A program made the translations under genes and the position numbers. 64,000 nt of DNA from the NCBI RefSeq assembly GCF_001748245.1, contig NZ_BDFO01000001.1, positions 3,685,208 to 3,749,207 on the forward strand. The letters run 5' to 3'. Every line of letters starts with the position of its first letter. Position 1 is the stretch's first letter. Under the pieces are notes generated by a model. It saw only the letters and a program-made list of their open reading frames with translations, was not told where the DNA came from and ran no database searches. Source of the stretch: Oligoflexus tunisiensis. GTDB lineage: Bacteria > Bdellovibrionota_B > Oligoflexia > Oligoflexales > Oligoflexaceae. This document shows, one piece after another, positions 51,244 to 60,593 of the stretch.

Positions 51244-53862
51244 GTGGGTAGACGTTTGTTGCGATCTCATCGCTTGGCGTTCGCTGTCTCAGGCGGACTG
51301 GCTACGGGAACCTTGCTCATGCCGATGGCACGCGCTCAGGAGCCGGAACCGGTCACCAAAGAGGCGGATTCCACAGCGGTCGAGAAAAAGGCTGATAAAA
51401 GGTCCGAGCGTATCCAGGTTACAGGCTCCCGCATCAAGCGTGTCGATGTGGAAGGCGTATCCTCTGTCATCCAAATCGATAGTGAAGCCATTCAGAAGTC
51501 GGGCGTGTCCTCGGTTTCGGAACTGATGCAGAACCTGTCGGTTTCCATTGACGGCTCCTACAGCAGCTATTCGGTCGAAGATAAACGCGGCACGGTCATG
51601 AACGTGAACCTGCGCGGTCTTGGCCCGGAGAACACTCTGGTTCTCCTCGACGGACGGCGCCTGCCGGATGAAGGCGGCGAAGGTATCGTCGACCTTTCCG
51701 TGATTCCTGTCGCCGCGATCGAGCGCATCGAAGTGCTGAAGGATTCCGCTTCGGCCATCTATGGTTCCGATGCCACCGGTGGCGTGGTCAACATCATCAC
51801 CAAAAAGGACTTTGAAGGCAGCGCAGTTTTTGCCCGTGCCAGCCAGCCCCAGGCAGGTGACGGCGGTGTCGGCACTCAATTTTCCTATACCTCCGGCGTG
51901 TCCCGGGATAACTACCGCAATCTCACCGTACTGGATTACCAGCATCGGGAGCCGATTTATTACCGCGATCGGGAGTGGACCGAGCGCGGTTTGAGTATCT
52001 ATGCTTTCCCCGCCAACCTTCAGACGGTTGGACTTCCGCTGCAGGCGCATCCCAACTGTGCCGATAATCCCGATAAACTGTCGGAAGAGGGTCGGACCCT
52101 CTGCGCCTATAACTATGGCGAGACCAGCGCGTTCTCATCCGAGTTCACGCAGATCAGTTTCCTCAACAACTTTGAGTATCGCCTCAACGATAACATCAGT
52201 CTCTTTTCGAATATCCGGGCCAATCGCAACACCAACCTTTGGAACCAGGCGCCCAATGCGGGTGAGTTCACCATTCCTCAAGCCATTGCCGCGGCTCGCA
52301 TGGATGAACTGAAGCTCGCGCAGTTGGGCCTGACCACCGTGGAAGGCAATGTCGACGTTTATTATCGCGGTGTGCCCTGGGGCCTTCGTCGCTTTGAAGA
52401 GGAAAACACCGTCATGGGCGGTAACCTCGGTGTGCGCGGGGAAATCGGTGATAGCTGGCAATGGGAAGCGGTGGTGGGCCGCACCGAAGGCAAGAAGGAT
52501 CAGGTGAACCCCACCGGGTACATGCTGAAAAGTGAGCTCGTGGCTGCGGTGGCGACTGGAGAATTCAATCCTTTCGAAACCAATCTCGCCGATCCCGGTC
52601 TGGCAGCTGTGGTCAACCGTGCGGCTTATCAGCCTTTCGTCATCACCGAAACGCAGATGATAACTTACGATGCCAACACCTCGGGCGAACTCTTCGATCT
52701 GCCCGGCGGAACTGCGGCTCTGGCTGTGGGTGTCAACCGCATTGAGCAGGATTACCGAAAACTCATTGATGCCCAATCCGAAAACGACAACGTCTTCGGT
52801 ATCGTGAATGATCAGGGTGATCAAGGCGAACGTCAGGTCAATGCGGTTTATGCCGAGGTCAGCCTGCCTGTGCTCAAGGAAGTGGAATTGCAAGCCGCTG
52901 TGCGTCATGACCAGTACAGCGACTTTGGTGGCACCACCAATCCCAAGTTCGGTTTCAAATATCGTCCGATCGATCGCCTTCTGTTCCGCGGCAGCGCGGC
53001 CACAGGTTTCAAAGCGCCCAGTCTGCGTCAGATCTATAAGGGCAAGTCCGTGGCCCTGAATAACCTGAACGATACGATCCTTTACGCGGGTCAGGACGAA
53101 ATCCCCCTCACGACCGAAGTGGAAATCGAGACCGAGGGGAATCGGGACCTGCAGGAGGAAACCTCGCTGTCCTATAGCTTTGGTGTCGTGGCCGATCCTT
53201 TCGAGGGTTTTTCGGTCGGAGCTGACTACTGGTACATTCAAATTGATGACATCGTCCAGGACATGGATGCCCAAAGGGTGGTGGATGCCATTGCCAGCGG
53301 CCAGACCATTGAAGGTGTCCAGGTGATTCGCGCGGGGAACGATCCCAACGGACGTTTGGAACGCCTCGTTCTCCCCACCAGGAACCTGGGAGAATCGGAA
53401 AACTCCGGTATTGATACCATGGCCGAATATCGCTTCCGTGCTGGAGCCACCCGGGCTTCCATCGGTACGGAATACTCCAGGAAATTCTATACCCGCCTGG
53501 TTCCATTCCCTGGCCAACCCCAGGTGGATGTGCTGGGAGAGCGCGGAAAACCTGCCTGGCGGATGGTCAACACCGGAACCGTGGCCTTTGGCAATCAAGC
53601 CTTCCTCGTGCGCAATAACATCATTGCCAAGCAGGAATCGGCTCTTGATCCCAATCTCGACATTGGAAGCTTCACCACATACGACGCTCAGTATTCCTGG
53701 GCCCATCCCTGGAACGGTTCGATTGCGCTCGGTGCCTTGAACGTATTCGACACGGACTTCCCTCGGGATGAAAGTCAACGCGCGGGCGACGATACCCGCG
53801 TAAAGGAACTCTACTCACCTGATGGTCGCGTACTTTACGTGAACCTGAACCAGGTGTTCTAA
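51244..53862 (+). CDS. large TonB-dependent receptor
   Basis: 872 residues from a GTG at 51244 with GAGGAG 6 bp upstream; a TTG at 51217 is less likely. After a twin-Arg-containing signal peptide (V-G-R-R-L-L-R-S-H-R) and a charged linker comes the TonB box region (I-Q-V-T-G-S-R-I), the plug (L-M-Q-N-L-S-V, N-L-R-G-L-G, V-L-K-D-S-A-S-A-I-Y-G) and a large barrel ending in Phe. The size and plug belong to the group found in Caulobacter and xanthomonads for glycans or other bulky ligands. No adjacent enzymes reveal the cargo. Own promoter and terminator, so a single-gene unit. Confidence 0.9.
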   Translation: MGRRLLRSHRLAFAVSGGLATGTLLMPMARAQEPEPVTKEADSTAVEKKADKRSERIQVTGSRIKRVDVEGVSSVIQIDSEAIQKSGVSSVSELMQNLSVSIDGSYSSYSVEDKRGTVMNVNLRGLGPENTLVLLDGRRLPDEGGEGIVDLSVIPVAAIERIEVLKDSASAIYGSDATGGVVNIITKKDFEGSAVFARASQPQAGDGGVGTQFSYTSGVSRDNYRNLTVLDYQHREPIYYRDREWTERGLSIYAFPANLQTVGLPLQAHPNCADNPDKLSEEGRTLCAYNYGETSAFSSEFTQISFLNNFEYRLNDNISLFSNIRANRNTNLWNQAPNAGEFTIPQAIAAARMDELKLAQLGLTTVEGNVDVYYRGVPWGLRRFEEENTVMGGNLGVRGEIGDSWQWEAVVGRTEGKKDQVNPTGYMLKSELVAAVATGEFNPFETNLADPGLAAVVNRAAYQPFVITETQMITYDANTSGELFDLPGGTAALAVGVNRIEQDYRKLIDAQSENDNVFGIVNDQGDQGERQVNAVYAEVSLPVLKEVELQAAVRHDQYSDFGGTTNPKFGFKYRPIDRLLFRGSAATGFKAPSLRQIYKGKSVALNNLNDTILYAGQDEIPLTTEVEIETEGNRDLQEETSLSYSFGVVADPFEGFSVGADYWYIQIDDIVQDMDAQRVVDAIASGQTIEGVQVIRAGNDPNGRLERLVLPTRNLGESENSGIDTMAEYRFRAGATRASIGTEYSRKFYTRLVPFPGQPQVDVLGERGKPAWRMVNTGTVAFGNQAFLVRNNIIAKQESALDPNLDIGSFTTYDAQYSWAHPWNGSIALGALNVFDTDFPRDESQRAGDDTRVKELYSPDGRVLYVNLNQVF

Positions 53863-53878
53863 AGATTCCTGGACATAC

Positions 53879-53906
53879 GGGGGTCGGCTCAGGCCGGCCC
53901 CTTTTT
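53879..53906 (+). terminator. intrinsic terminator of the TonB receptor gene
   Basis: GGGGTCGGC-TCAG-GCCGGCCCC-type stem followed by five T, 17 bp past the stop. Confidence 0.85.
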
Positions 53907-54022
53907 AATTGACTGAAAAATTACCGTATTTTCCCCTGTGTTTTCAACGGGCGGCAAGATCGCCTTAAGCCTCCCCTTTATTTTGTCCGAGAGAGAAGGG
54001 AAAAATCACTCAGGGGATCACC

Positions 54023-55132
54023 TTGGTTAGGTTTCATATATTTATAGGCACCCTTCTCGCTGGCACGATGTTGAACCTTGGCTGTCATCCACAAAGGACA
54101 GACGCGCCAGGGGACCTGCCGGCCATCTTCCCTCATGCGGCGCGCGCTTTGGGACCGTTTTCCATTCATCTGGAAACAAGTCGTGATACCAACGTGTTAT
54201 CGGAAGCCCGCATGAAAGTGGAACAGAGTTCCGCAGGGAAACATGTGACCGTGCAGTTGAAGATGATTCCCAGTCGGGAGCAGGTGACTTTGAGCTTCGT
54301 GCATCAGAGTCAGGCTCAGACAGGGAAGACCGCGGATCAACCCTTCGACCCATCCCGCTGCATGCCCTTGGCTACGGACTCCATGCTTTCGCTGCCCGAA
54401 CAGCAAACGGCGCCGCTTCAAGATACGGCTGCCCTCTTGCATATTCCCCTGCCCCGCTCGATTCGCGATGCCAAGGACATTCAAGTCTCCGGCGTCGGTC
54501 ATACGTGGGCCATTGCCCAGGACGCCCTGGTCTGGCATTCCAGCCACGAAACGCAGCATATCGCCTTGAGCTGGACGCGGGAGAATGTGCCCCAGATTCG
54601 CTATCCCTTGAAATCAGCGCAGCCACCGCAAAATCTCCGGGCCCGGCGGGTCGAGCAGGGGCAGGAAGTCAACATTCCGGTGCAATGGCAGGATGGTTTC
54701 GTCTGGATTCAGTCCGAGGATGTGAGGCCTGGTGCCTGGCTGGAACTTCGCTATGATCTTCCCGGCCAGGACGCAACCTTCACGTTGCCGCAAATGCCGG
54801 TCTTTGGAAACATGAACCTTCTGGCTTTACAGGTCAATTGCCCGCGTGAGTCCTTTCTTTTGGAACGTTCGGAACTCAGCTGGTCCTGTCCGCCAGCCCA
54901 GGGATCCTTATGGGCCACGTCCTATTCCTATAATCATGTGAACGGCGCCTGGAATTTCGCCGACTGGCCGGAACTGGAACATCAGGCGCCTGCATCCGTA
55001 GCAGCGTACTGGGATGCCGGGGAAAAACTGGAAGTGGAATCCCACGGGCGGAGTCATGTTCTGCCGAATATTCCAGCCGAAGCGTCCCGCCTCTGTCTGC
55101 ACGCGACCTGGTCGTCAGACCCTTCGCACTAA
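54023..55132 (+). CDS. lipoprotein of unknown function
   Basis: 369 residues from a TTG at 54023 with GGGG 6-9 bp upstream; no in-frame ATG lies before the leader's end. L-N-L-G-C near residue 21 is read as a lipobox. The mature protein is beta-rich with scattered Cys and two likely domains (~30-190, ~195-365). No family recognised. Its end overlaps the convergent epimerase gene by 18 bp. Confidence 0.6.
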   Translation: MVRFHIFIGTLLAGTMLNLGCHPQRTDAPGDLPAIFPHAARALGPFSIHLETSRDTNVLSEARMKVEQSSAGKHVTVQLKMIPSREQVTLSFVHQSQAQTGKTADQPFDPSRCMPLATDSMLSLPEQQTAPLQDTAALLHIPLPRSIRDAKDIQVSGVGHTWAIAQDALVWHSSHETQHIALSWTRENVPQIRYPLKSAQPPQNLRARRVEQGQEVNIPVQWQDGFVWIQSEDVRPGAWLELRYDLPGQDATFTLPQMPVFGNMNLLALQVNCPRESFLLERSELSWSCPPAQGSLWATSYSYNHVNGAWNFADWPELEHQAPASVAAYWDAGEKLEVESHGRSHVLPNIPAEASRLCLHATWSSDPSH

Positions 55133-56215
55133 ACCATGCCCATGACCTTCAGGCAAATGAAGTTCCGCACGACCTGCATGCCATGGGCTATCCTCGGTCA
55201 CGCGTTCTTTAAAAAAGAACGGTGTATCGAGATCTGCATAACTGATGGCCTCGGTCGCACAGGCAATTTGCAGCGATAATCCCATCGCCACTTCACTCTC
55301 CAGCATGCCACCGATCATCAAAGGACAGCCCGAACGCTGAGCCAGCGCGATGATGCGCAACGATTCCTCGATTCCGGATTTCATGATCTTGATGTTCACA
55401 ACCGGTTTCACCCCAAGCTCCAGAAGACGCCAAAGATCCTTCGACGTCCGGACGGTTTCATCCGCGCAGATGGGGATCGGCAGCTTCTGCGAGAGGCCGG
55501 CGAGCCCGGAAAAGTCATCATCCGGCAGCGGCTGCTCAAAAAACAAGGGATGGATATTCATGCTCTGCAAACGCTGAACCAGGGTCACGGCATTGGCTGC
55601 GGAAAAACCCTGGTTGCCGTCCAGGATATACCGGGTGGCGGCCGGAACCAGCTGGGTCAGCGCCCGAATCATGGCGAGGTCCTGTTCGATCTGCCCCGAG
55701 ACTTTGACTTTGATCGTAGGAAAGTCAAAATTGCGATAAATATCCCAGAAGGCACTGATAGCGTGCGGCTCCATGATCGGCAGAGTGATGTCCGTGACGA
55801 GCCGGGACTGCCGTCCGCTGCCCCAAAGCCTGGTGAGCGGCTTCTCCAATTCCCGCGCATGCAGGTCCCACAGCGCGCCTTCCACGCCGACGAATCCCGT
55901 GATCGACTGGGTAACGGCCTCCTGCTTGAGGCGGCGCAGCCGCTCCAGGGCTTTCTGCGTGGTGCAACCGTGAATTTCATCCAGGAGCCCGCGCGCGACG
56001 TCTGCCGCCGTGGTCATGGTATCGTGGGTCAGGGTTGGGAAGGGAGCGCACTCGCCCAGGCCGACCAGACCATCTTCATTTTTGACTTCCACCAGAACAA
56101 TCCCGGCGGCAGACATACTTTCCCGTGAGATAGTAAAGGGCACATGAATCGGAATTTCCAAAGGGTAAAGACTGCTGGAAACAACTGCAGGATGAACAGC
56201 ATGTTCAGGGGGCAC
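55115..56215 (-). CDS. enolase-superfamily dipeptide epimerase (L-Ala-D/L-Glu epimerase-like)
   Basis: 366 residues from a GTG at 56215 with GGAG 6 bp upstream. The N-terminal capping domain and barrel carry the muconate-lactonizing subgroup set: K-V-K (T-I-K-V-K-V), L-D-G-N-Q-G (metal Asp), F-F-E-Q-P (Glu), C-A-D-E-T (Asp) and N-I-K-I-M-K (Lys). This matches L-Ala-D/L-Glu epimerases that recycle peptidoglycan peptides, though other epimerases and cycloisomerases of the subgroup share these residues. It is an isolated gene, convergent with a lipoprotein gene. Confidence 0.8.
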   Translation of the reverse strand: MPPEHAVHPAVVSSSLYPLEIPIHVPFTISRESMSAAGIVLVEVKNEDGLVGLGECAPFPTLTHDTMTTAADVARGLLDEIHGCTTQKALERLRRLKQEAVTQSITGFVGVEGALWDLHARELEKPLTRLWGSGRQSRLVTDITLPIMEPHAISAFWDIYRNFDFPTIKVKVSGQIEQDLAMIRALTQLVPAATRYILDGNQGFSAANAVTLVQRLQSMNIHPLFFEQPLPDDDFSGLAGLSQKLPIPICADETVRTSKDLWRLLELGVKPVVNIKIMKSGIEESLRIIALAQRSGCPLMIGGMLESEVAMGLSLQIACATEAISYADLDTPFFFKERVTEDSPWHAGRAELHLPEGHGHGLVRRV

Positions 56216-56309
56216 CGAAATCTCCGTTATTCATTCACAATCCAATTTATTTTCCCACGTTGCCCGAAAAGCTTCCAGCGGGATCTTGCCCCCTGCTCAT
56301 GCCTTCGTT

Positions 56310-56750
56310 TCAATGACCCGGCGTGGAATGCCGCTCATGGTCAAGCATGCTGTCCAGCACTTCACCGGCCAGGGCATGATCGCGGACGTGGCCCGAAAGA
56401 TCGGAAAGCGTGAGGATACCCACCAATCTCTTGTCACGATTCAGTACGACCAAACGACGAATCTGCTTCACTTGCATCAGGCGGGCCGCTTCCAGCTCAT
56501 CCTGGTCCTCAAAGATGTACACAATATCACGGCTCATGACATCGCGTACGGGCGTGTTATCAGGATTGAGACCCTGCGCGATCGCCCTGGTGGCAATATC
56601 ACGATCGGTGACGGCACCTAGAATTTTTTCACCATCGGTCACGGGAATAAAACCAATATCGCTGTCACGCATGATCTCACAGGCTTTGCGCACGTCGGTT
56701 TCCGGACTGATCAGGACAGTTTCCTGGGTCATCATTTCAGAGATCTTCAT
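56310..56750 (-). CDS. CBS-domain-pair protein
   Basis: 146 residues from the ATG at 56750 (GGAGGA 9 bp upstream). Two CBS motifs: V-T-D-G-E-K-I-L-G-A-V-T-D-R-D at ~38-52 and V-V-L-N-R-D-K-R-L-V-G-I-L-T at ~100-113. CBS pairs bind adenine nucleotides and regulate partner proteins; there is no other domain here. It is divergent from a response regulator gene. Confidence 0.9.
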   Translation of the reverse strand: MKISEMMTQETVLISPETDVRKACEIMRDSDIGFIPVTDGEKILGAVTDRDIATRAIAQGLNPDNTPVRDVMSRDIVYIFEDQDELEAARLMQVKQIRRLVVLNRDKRLVGILTLSDLSGHVRDHALAGEVLDSMLDHERHSTPGH

Positions 56751-56951
56751 CGAATGATTCCTCCAATTCAAATGAAACCAAGTCCTGGTCTTTCATAGCA
56801 ACAAAACGCGAACCCGTATCTGGCTTATATTATGTAAGACAGTTAAGCATATGGTGCACCCCATTTTGGAGAGCTAAATGTGGTGGCAGCCTTACGTGTT
56901 TTAAGCCGGCTGCATCTCATTTATCATGGAGATACCCGAGAGGAGCCCAGC

Positions 56952-57326
56952 ATGACGAAAACACGGCAGCCTTTGATCCTGGTTGTTGAGGATGACGACG
57001 CCTGCAGGGATCTCATGGAGGAGATCCTCACCATGAATGGGTATGCGGTGCGCGTGGCTTGCAATGGCTTGGAAGCTTTGAAAACGCTGGAATTGGAGCA
57101 ACCGGATCTCATTCTGCTCGACGTGAAGATGCCTGTGATGAACGGCTGGGAATTCAGTCGCCGGATGAGAGCGGAACAAAGACCTCACGTGACCACGATG
57201 ATCGTCTCCGCGGCGGAAGACATTCAGGCGCGCGCTCAGGAAATCGGAGCCGACAACTGGCTGGAAAAGCCTTTCGAACTGGAGAACCTGCTCGCCAAGG
57301 TCGAGCTCATGCTCAAGAGAGTTTGA
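56952..57326 (+). CDS. single-domain response regulator
   Basis: 124 residues from the ATG at 56952 (AGGAG 8 bp upstream). E-D-D-D, the phosphoacceptor in L-I-L-L-D-V-K-M-P-V-M-N-G, S-A-A-E and E-K-P-F make a complete receiver with no output domain. It is 2 bp from the end of galK (convergent) and has no adjacent kinase. Confidence 0.9.
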   Translation: MTKTRQPLILVVEDDDACRDLMEEILTMNGYAVRVACNGLEALKTLELEQPDLILLDVKMPVMNGWEFSRRMRAEQRPHVTTMIVSAAEDIQARAQEIGADNWLEKPFELENLLAKVELMLKRV

Positions 57327-57328
57327 TC

Positions 57329-58426
57329 CTATTCGGGAACCAGAATGGAAGGGGTTTCATCAAAACGCCGACTGGCCCGTTCCACGATACGCTGTGCCAC
57401 AGCACGAGCCTGACCGGGTTCGCAGATACCCACGATCGATCCCCCAAAGCCACCGCCCGTGAGTCTGGCGCCGAAAACCTGCGGCTCGCGCATCGATTCC
57501 TCAACAAGAATATCGATCTCCTGAACGGAAACTTCATAGTCATCGCGCATCGAGGCATGCGACGCCTGCATCAGTCGTCCGAGTTCCTTCATATCACCCT
57601 TCTGCAGAGCCTGCACAGCATCCAGGACCCTCTGGTTTTCGGTCACCACATGCCGGGCCCGCTTCTGATAAAGTTCCGGCAGCTGGGACAGACGATCAGA
57701 GCTCTCGACATCGCGCAGTTGTTTTACGCCCAGAAGATGACAGGCCTCTTCGCATTCGGAACGCCGGCTGTTGTAACCTCCGCCTTCCATCAGACGATGC
57801 CGCACGCCCGAGTTGATGACGAAAAGATCCATCCTGTCCCAGGGCAGGGCGATGAGCCGCGAACTCAAATCGCGCGTGTCTAAAAACAAGGCATGCTCCT
57901 GATCCCCGAGGCTGATGGCCATTTGATCCATGATGCCGACCCGTGCTCCGACAAATTCATTTTCCACCCGTTGGCAAAGGAGCGCGATCTGCACATCATT
58001 CAAATCCAACGAAAAGGCCTGACGAATGGCTCGTGAAAAAGCGACCAGCAGGGCGGCGCTGGACGAAAGTCCGGCTCCCATCGGCACATGCGAGCTGATC
58101 ATCGCATCAAAACCCTGAATTTTTATGCCTTCACGTGCATAAAGCCAGGTGAGGCCCTGAACGTAATCCCCCCACCCGTCCTTCGCATGTTCCTCACCCA
58201 GAAGGAAATGAAAACGACGCAAGTTCCCATCCCGATCCATGGTCGCCAGTTGCACCTTGCTGTCACTCCGTGGCGCCAGATGCACAATGGTTTTCTGCGG
58301 GATCAGGGTCGGCAGGACAAAGCCACCGTTGTAATCGGTATGTTCGCCGATGAGATTCACGCGGCCAGGAGCCTCTGCCATGCACGCGGGAGGACGCTCA
58401 TAGAGCTTTTGAAAGGCTGTTTTCAT
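57329..58426 (-). CDS. galK: galactokinase
   Basis: 365 residues. G-R-V-N-L-I-G-E-H-T-D-Y-N-G-G near the start is the galactokinase signature, followed by P-M-G-A-G-L-S-S-S-A-A (ATP site) and G-G-G-F-G-G-S near the end. It phosphorylates galactose to galactose-1-phosphate in the Leloir pathway. Its ATG overlaps the stop of the M24-like gene by 4 bp (ATGA). It is the last gene of the four-gene galactose operon. Confidence 0.95.
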   Translation of the reverse strand: MKTAFQKLYERPPACMAEAPGRVNLIGEHTDYNGGFVLPTLIPQKTIVHLAPRSDSKVQLATMDRDGNLRRFHFLLGEEHAKDGWGDYVQGLTWLYAREGIKIQGFDAMISSHVPMGAGLSSSAALLVAFSRAIRQAFSLDLNDVQIALLCQRVENEFVGARVGIMDQMAISLGDQEHALFLDTRDLSSRLIALPWDRMDLFVINSGVRHRLMEGGGYNSRRSECEEACHLLGVKQLRDVESSDRLSQLPELYQKRARHVVTENQRVLDAVQALQKGDMKELGRLMQASHASMRDDYEVSVQEIDILVEESMREPQVFGARLTGGGFGGSIVGICEPGQARAVAQRIVERASRRFDETPSILVPE

Positions 58427-59505
58427 AGTTTCACCAGAAAGTCAGGACGTTTCCGATCCGCAAACTCAAATGTCGGCCAACGCGGATCGACCGTGAGAAT
58501 ATCCGTCTGTGAACCACGAATCAGGATCGTATCTTCAATCTTGCCGCCTTTGACGCTCGGATTCCAGGCCAGGGCTGTGTTATCCGTGATTGGATCCGTG
58601 CTTTGCGGTGACACCAGCTCCTCGCGGGACAGATACCCGGTGGGGCCACCCTGATGATGACGCGAAGGCTCATCCGCATAGCCCATGCTTTCATAACTCG
58701 CGACCATCTTTTCATAGATCTTGCTTAACGGCACACCCGGGCGGCTGGCCTGCCAGGCGACAGCTTCCACCTGGGCCAGATCGAGTTTGCGACGTTCATC
58801 ATCCTTGTCAGGCTTGCGGAAATAAACAAAGCGGGTGAGGTTTGCATAAAGTCCATGGCGTCGCGCGCAGAACACCAGCATCGCCCGACTGCCAAGTTTT
58901 TCGCGAGTGGCGACCGGATGCCGATAACGCGGCAAGCGATTTTCACCGCCGGCTATGGTCAAGGCAGGGTGAATCCCGCGTTTCCAAAGGGCTGAAGCCC
59001 CGTACGCAACCAGTTCATGTTCGGTCCAGTCCGGTGTCGCCGCTTCCAGCGTCTCAGTCATCGCTTCGGCAGCTTCAAGACAGAGCAGCCGATAGCGATC
59101 CTGTTCCTCGGGCATCAGCTCACGTCGCAAAAGCCAGAGATCGCGTGGCAGCGCATACTCCACGCCGCGCGGCCGATCGCTGGCCAAAAGCCCTCCACGG
59201 GTTTGATCCAGAATAAAGGCTTTGCGTGAGAAGGGGTCCTGCCAGGGCGCACTCCACACCAGATAGGGCGAAACCGCCTCTTCATTCAGAAAGCGTTCCG
59301 CTTCGATGGAATCGGTTAAAATATAAGCATCACGCAGGGTCACCAGAACTTCGGCGACACCGGTTTCCGCAGCGAGCAGAACCGCATTGCAAGCGCCGCC
59401 CGTCGCCCAGGCAAACCAATCCGTGCCCCGCAAAAGAAAGCCCGCCATGCCCTGCTTGGCCAGGATCTGGCGCATGGTGGCGAGTTTTTGATCTATCTCA
59501 TTCAA
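58423..59505 (-). CDS. M24-like (aminopeptidase P-fold) protein without metal ligands
   Basis: About 360 residues from a TTG at 59505, chosen because GGAGGT lies 5 bp upstream and it overlaps the galT stop by 8 bp; the first ATG is at 59475. The fold is M24-like: H-H-Q-G-G-P-T-G-Y and the final L-A-W-N-P-S-V-K-G-G-K-I-E-D-T match M24 proteins. Where active enzymes have two metal-binding Asp (a D-x-G...Y-x-D-x-T-R pattern), this one reads F-C-A-R-R-H-G-L-Y-A-N-L-T-R. It is thus probably not a peptidase. It is embedded and translationally coupled between galT and galK, so a role in galactose metabolism is implied. Confidence 0.7.
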   Translation of the reverse strand: MNEIDQKLATMRQILAKQGMAGFLLRGTDWFAWATGGACNAVLLAAETGVAEVLVTLRDAYILTDSIEAERFLNEEAVSPYLVWSAPWQDPFSRKAFILDQTRGGLLASDRPRGVEYALPRDLWLLRRELMPEEQDRYRLLCLEAAEAMTETLEAATPDWTEHELVAYGASALWKRGIHPALTIAGGENRLPRYRHPVATREKLGSRAMLVFCARRHGLYANLTRFVYFRKPDKDDERRKLDLAQVEAVAWQASRPGVPLSKIYEKMVASYESMGYADEPSRHHQGGPTGYLSREELVSPQSTDPITDNTALAWNPSVKGGKIEDTILIRGSQTDILTVDPRWPTFEFADRKRPDFLVKL

Positions 59506-60592
59506 AAGACACCTCCACCCCCTGCAGCTCCCGGGCCTTCTCCTCCGGCAGGCTATCACTGGCGAACAGGCCCGCGCCGAGTTCCGTTCCTGCCAGAAAC
59601 TTGAGCCGATCCGAGCTGCGATAAGGAGGACTGAATTCCAGATAAAAATGCGCTTCGGGGTGATCACGCCCATCCGTGGGCGCCTGATGCATGAGCATCA
59701 AATAGGGAAAGGGTCGCGACCAGAGCGCATCATATTTCAAAAGAACAGTTTTCAAAGCTCGGGCCAAATCAACCCGTTCATGGTCCTCCATACGATCCAT
59801 GGTGGGCACCGGACGTTTTGGAGCCACCCAAACCTCATAAGGATAACGGGCGCAGACCGGAACAAATGCCAGCGCATGGGGTCCTTCATAGAGGATGCGA
59901 ATGCGATCACGCATTTCCCGCGCGATAAAGTCAGCCATCAGGCCGACACCATGTTTTTCAAAGTAGAGCTGTTGCTGGGCGAGCTCGCGGGCCGGGACAG
60001 GCGGCACAAAGGGGTAAGCATAGATCTGCCCGTGCGGATGGTGCAGCGTTACGCCCACCTCCACACCGCGGTTTTCAAAAGGCATCACATATTGGATCTG
60101 ATCCTTTTGCCCAATTTCACGGGTGCGATCCCCCCAGACCTCGAAGAGCAGCACGATATGATCCAGCGGCAGCCGTCCCAGGGTCATGGTGGGATCCTTG
60201 GTAAAGACCACGACTTCACAAACGCCAAGCGCTGGAAAGGTTTCCACCCCCGAAATGGTGGGAGGCGGCACAGCCTTTTCGCTCAGCGTGGGAAACATGT
60301 TTTCAAACACGGCAACATCATAGTCGCCTTGTGGCAGCTCGGTGGGAAACTCAGGTGAGGACATGGGAGCCAAGGGATTGAATTCCTTCGGCGGCAGAAA
60401 CGTCCGATTCTGCCGATGCCGTGCATAAGCCACCCACTCACCCCGCAAGGGATGCCAACGCATGTGCGATCCTTCCAGCGACACGGGGTTCAGCTGGGGG
60501 CTGGGCGCCACAATGTTGGCATCGATAGGACGCCGACTGTAGAGATAAAGTACGCGGCCATCGGGTTTTGTGAAGCGGCTCTTGTACAACAT
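59498..60592 (-). CDS. galT: galactose-1-phosphate uridylyltransferase
   Basis: 364 residues from the ATG at 60592, one base after the stop of the GH2 gene (TGATATG). L-H-H-P-H-G-Q-I-Y-A-Y-P holds the nucleotidylated His (H-P-H), and N-R-T-F-L-P-P-K-E-F-N-P-L and E-F-S-P-P-Y are GalT positions. It exchanges UMP between UDP-glucose and galactose-1-phosphate. No galE or galM is in the window. Confidence 0.95.
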   Translation of the reverse strand: MLYKSRFTKPDGRVLYLYSRRPIDANIVAPSPQLNPVSLEGSHMRWHPLRGEWVAYARHRQNRTFLPPKEFNPLAPMSSPEFPTELPQGDYDVAVFENMFPTLSEKAVPPPTISGVETFPALGVCEVVVFTKDPTMTLGRLPLDHIVLLFEVWGDRTREIGQKDQIQYVMPFENRGVEVGVTLHHPHGQIYAYPFVPPVPARELAQQQLYFEKHGVGLMADFIAREMRDRIRILYEGPHALAFVPVCARYPYEVWVAPKRPVPTMDRMEDHERVDLARALKTVLLKYDALWSRPFPYLMLMHQAPTDGRDHPEAHFYLEFSPPYRSSDRLKFLAGTELGAGLFASDSLPEEKARELQGVEVSFE

Positions 60593-60593
60593 A

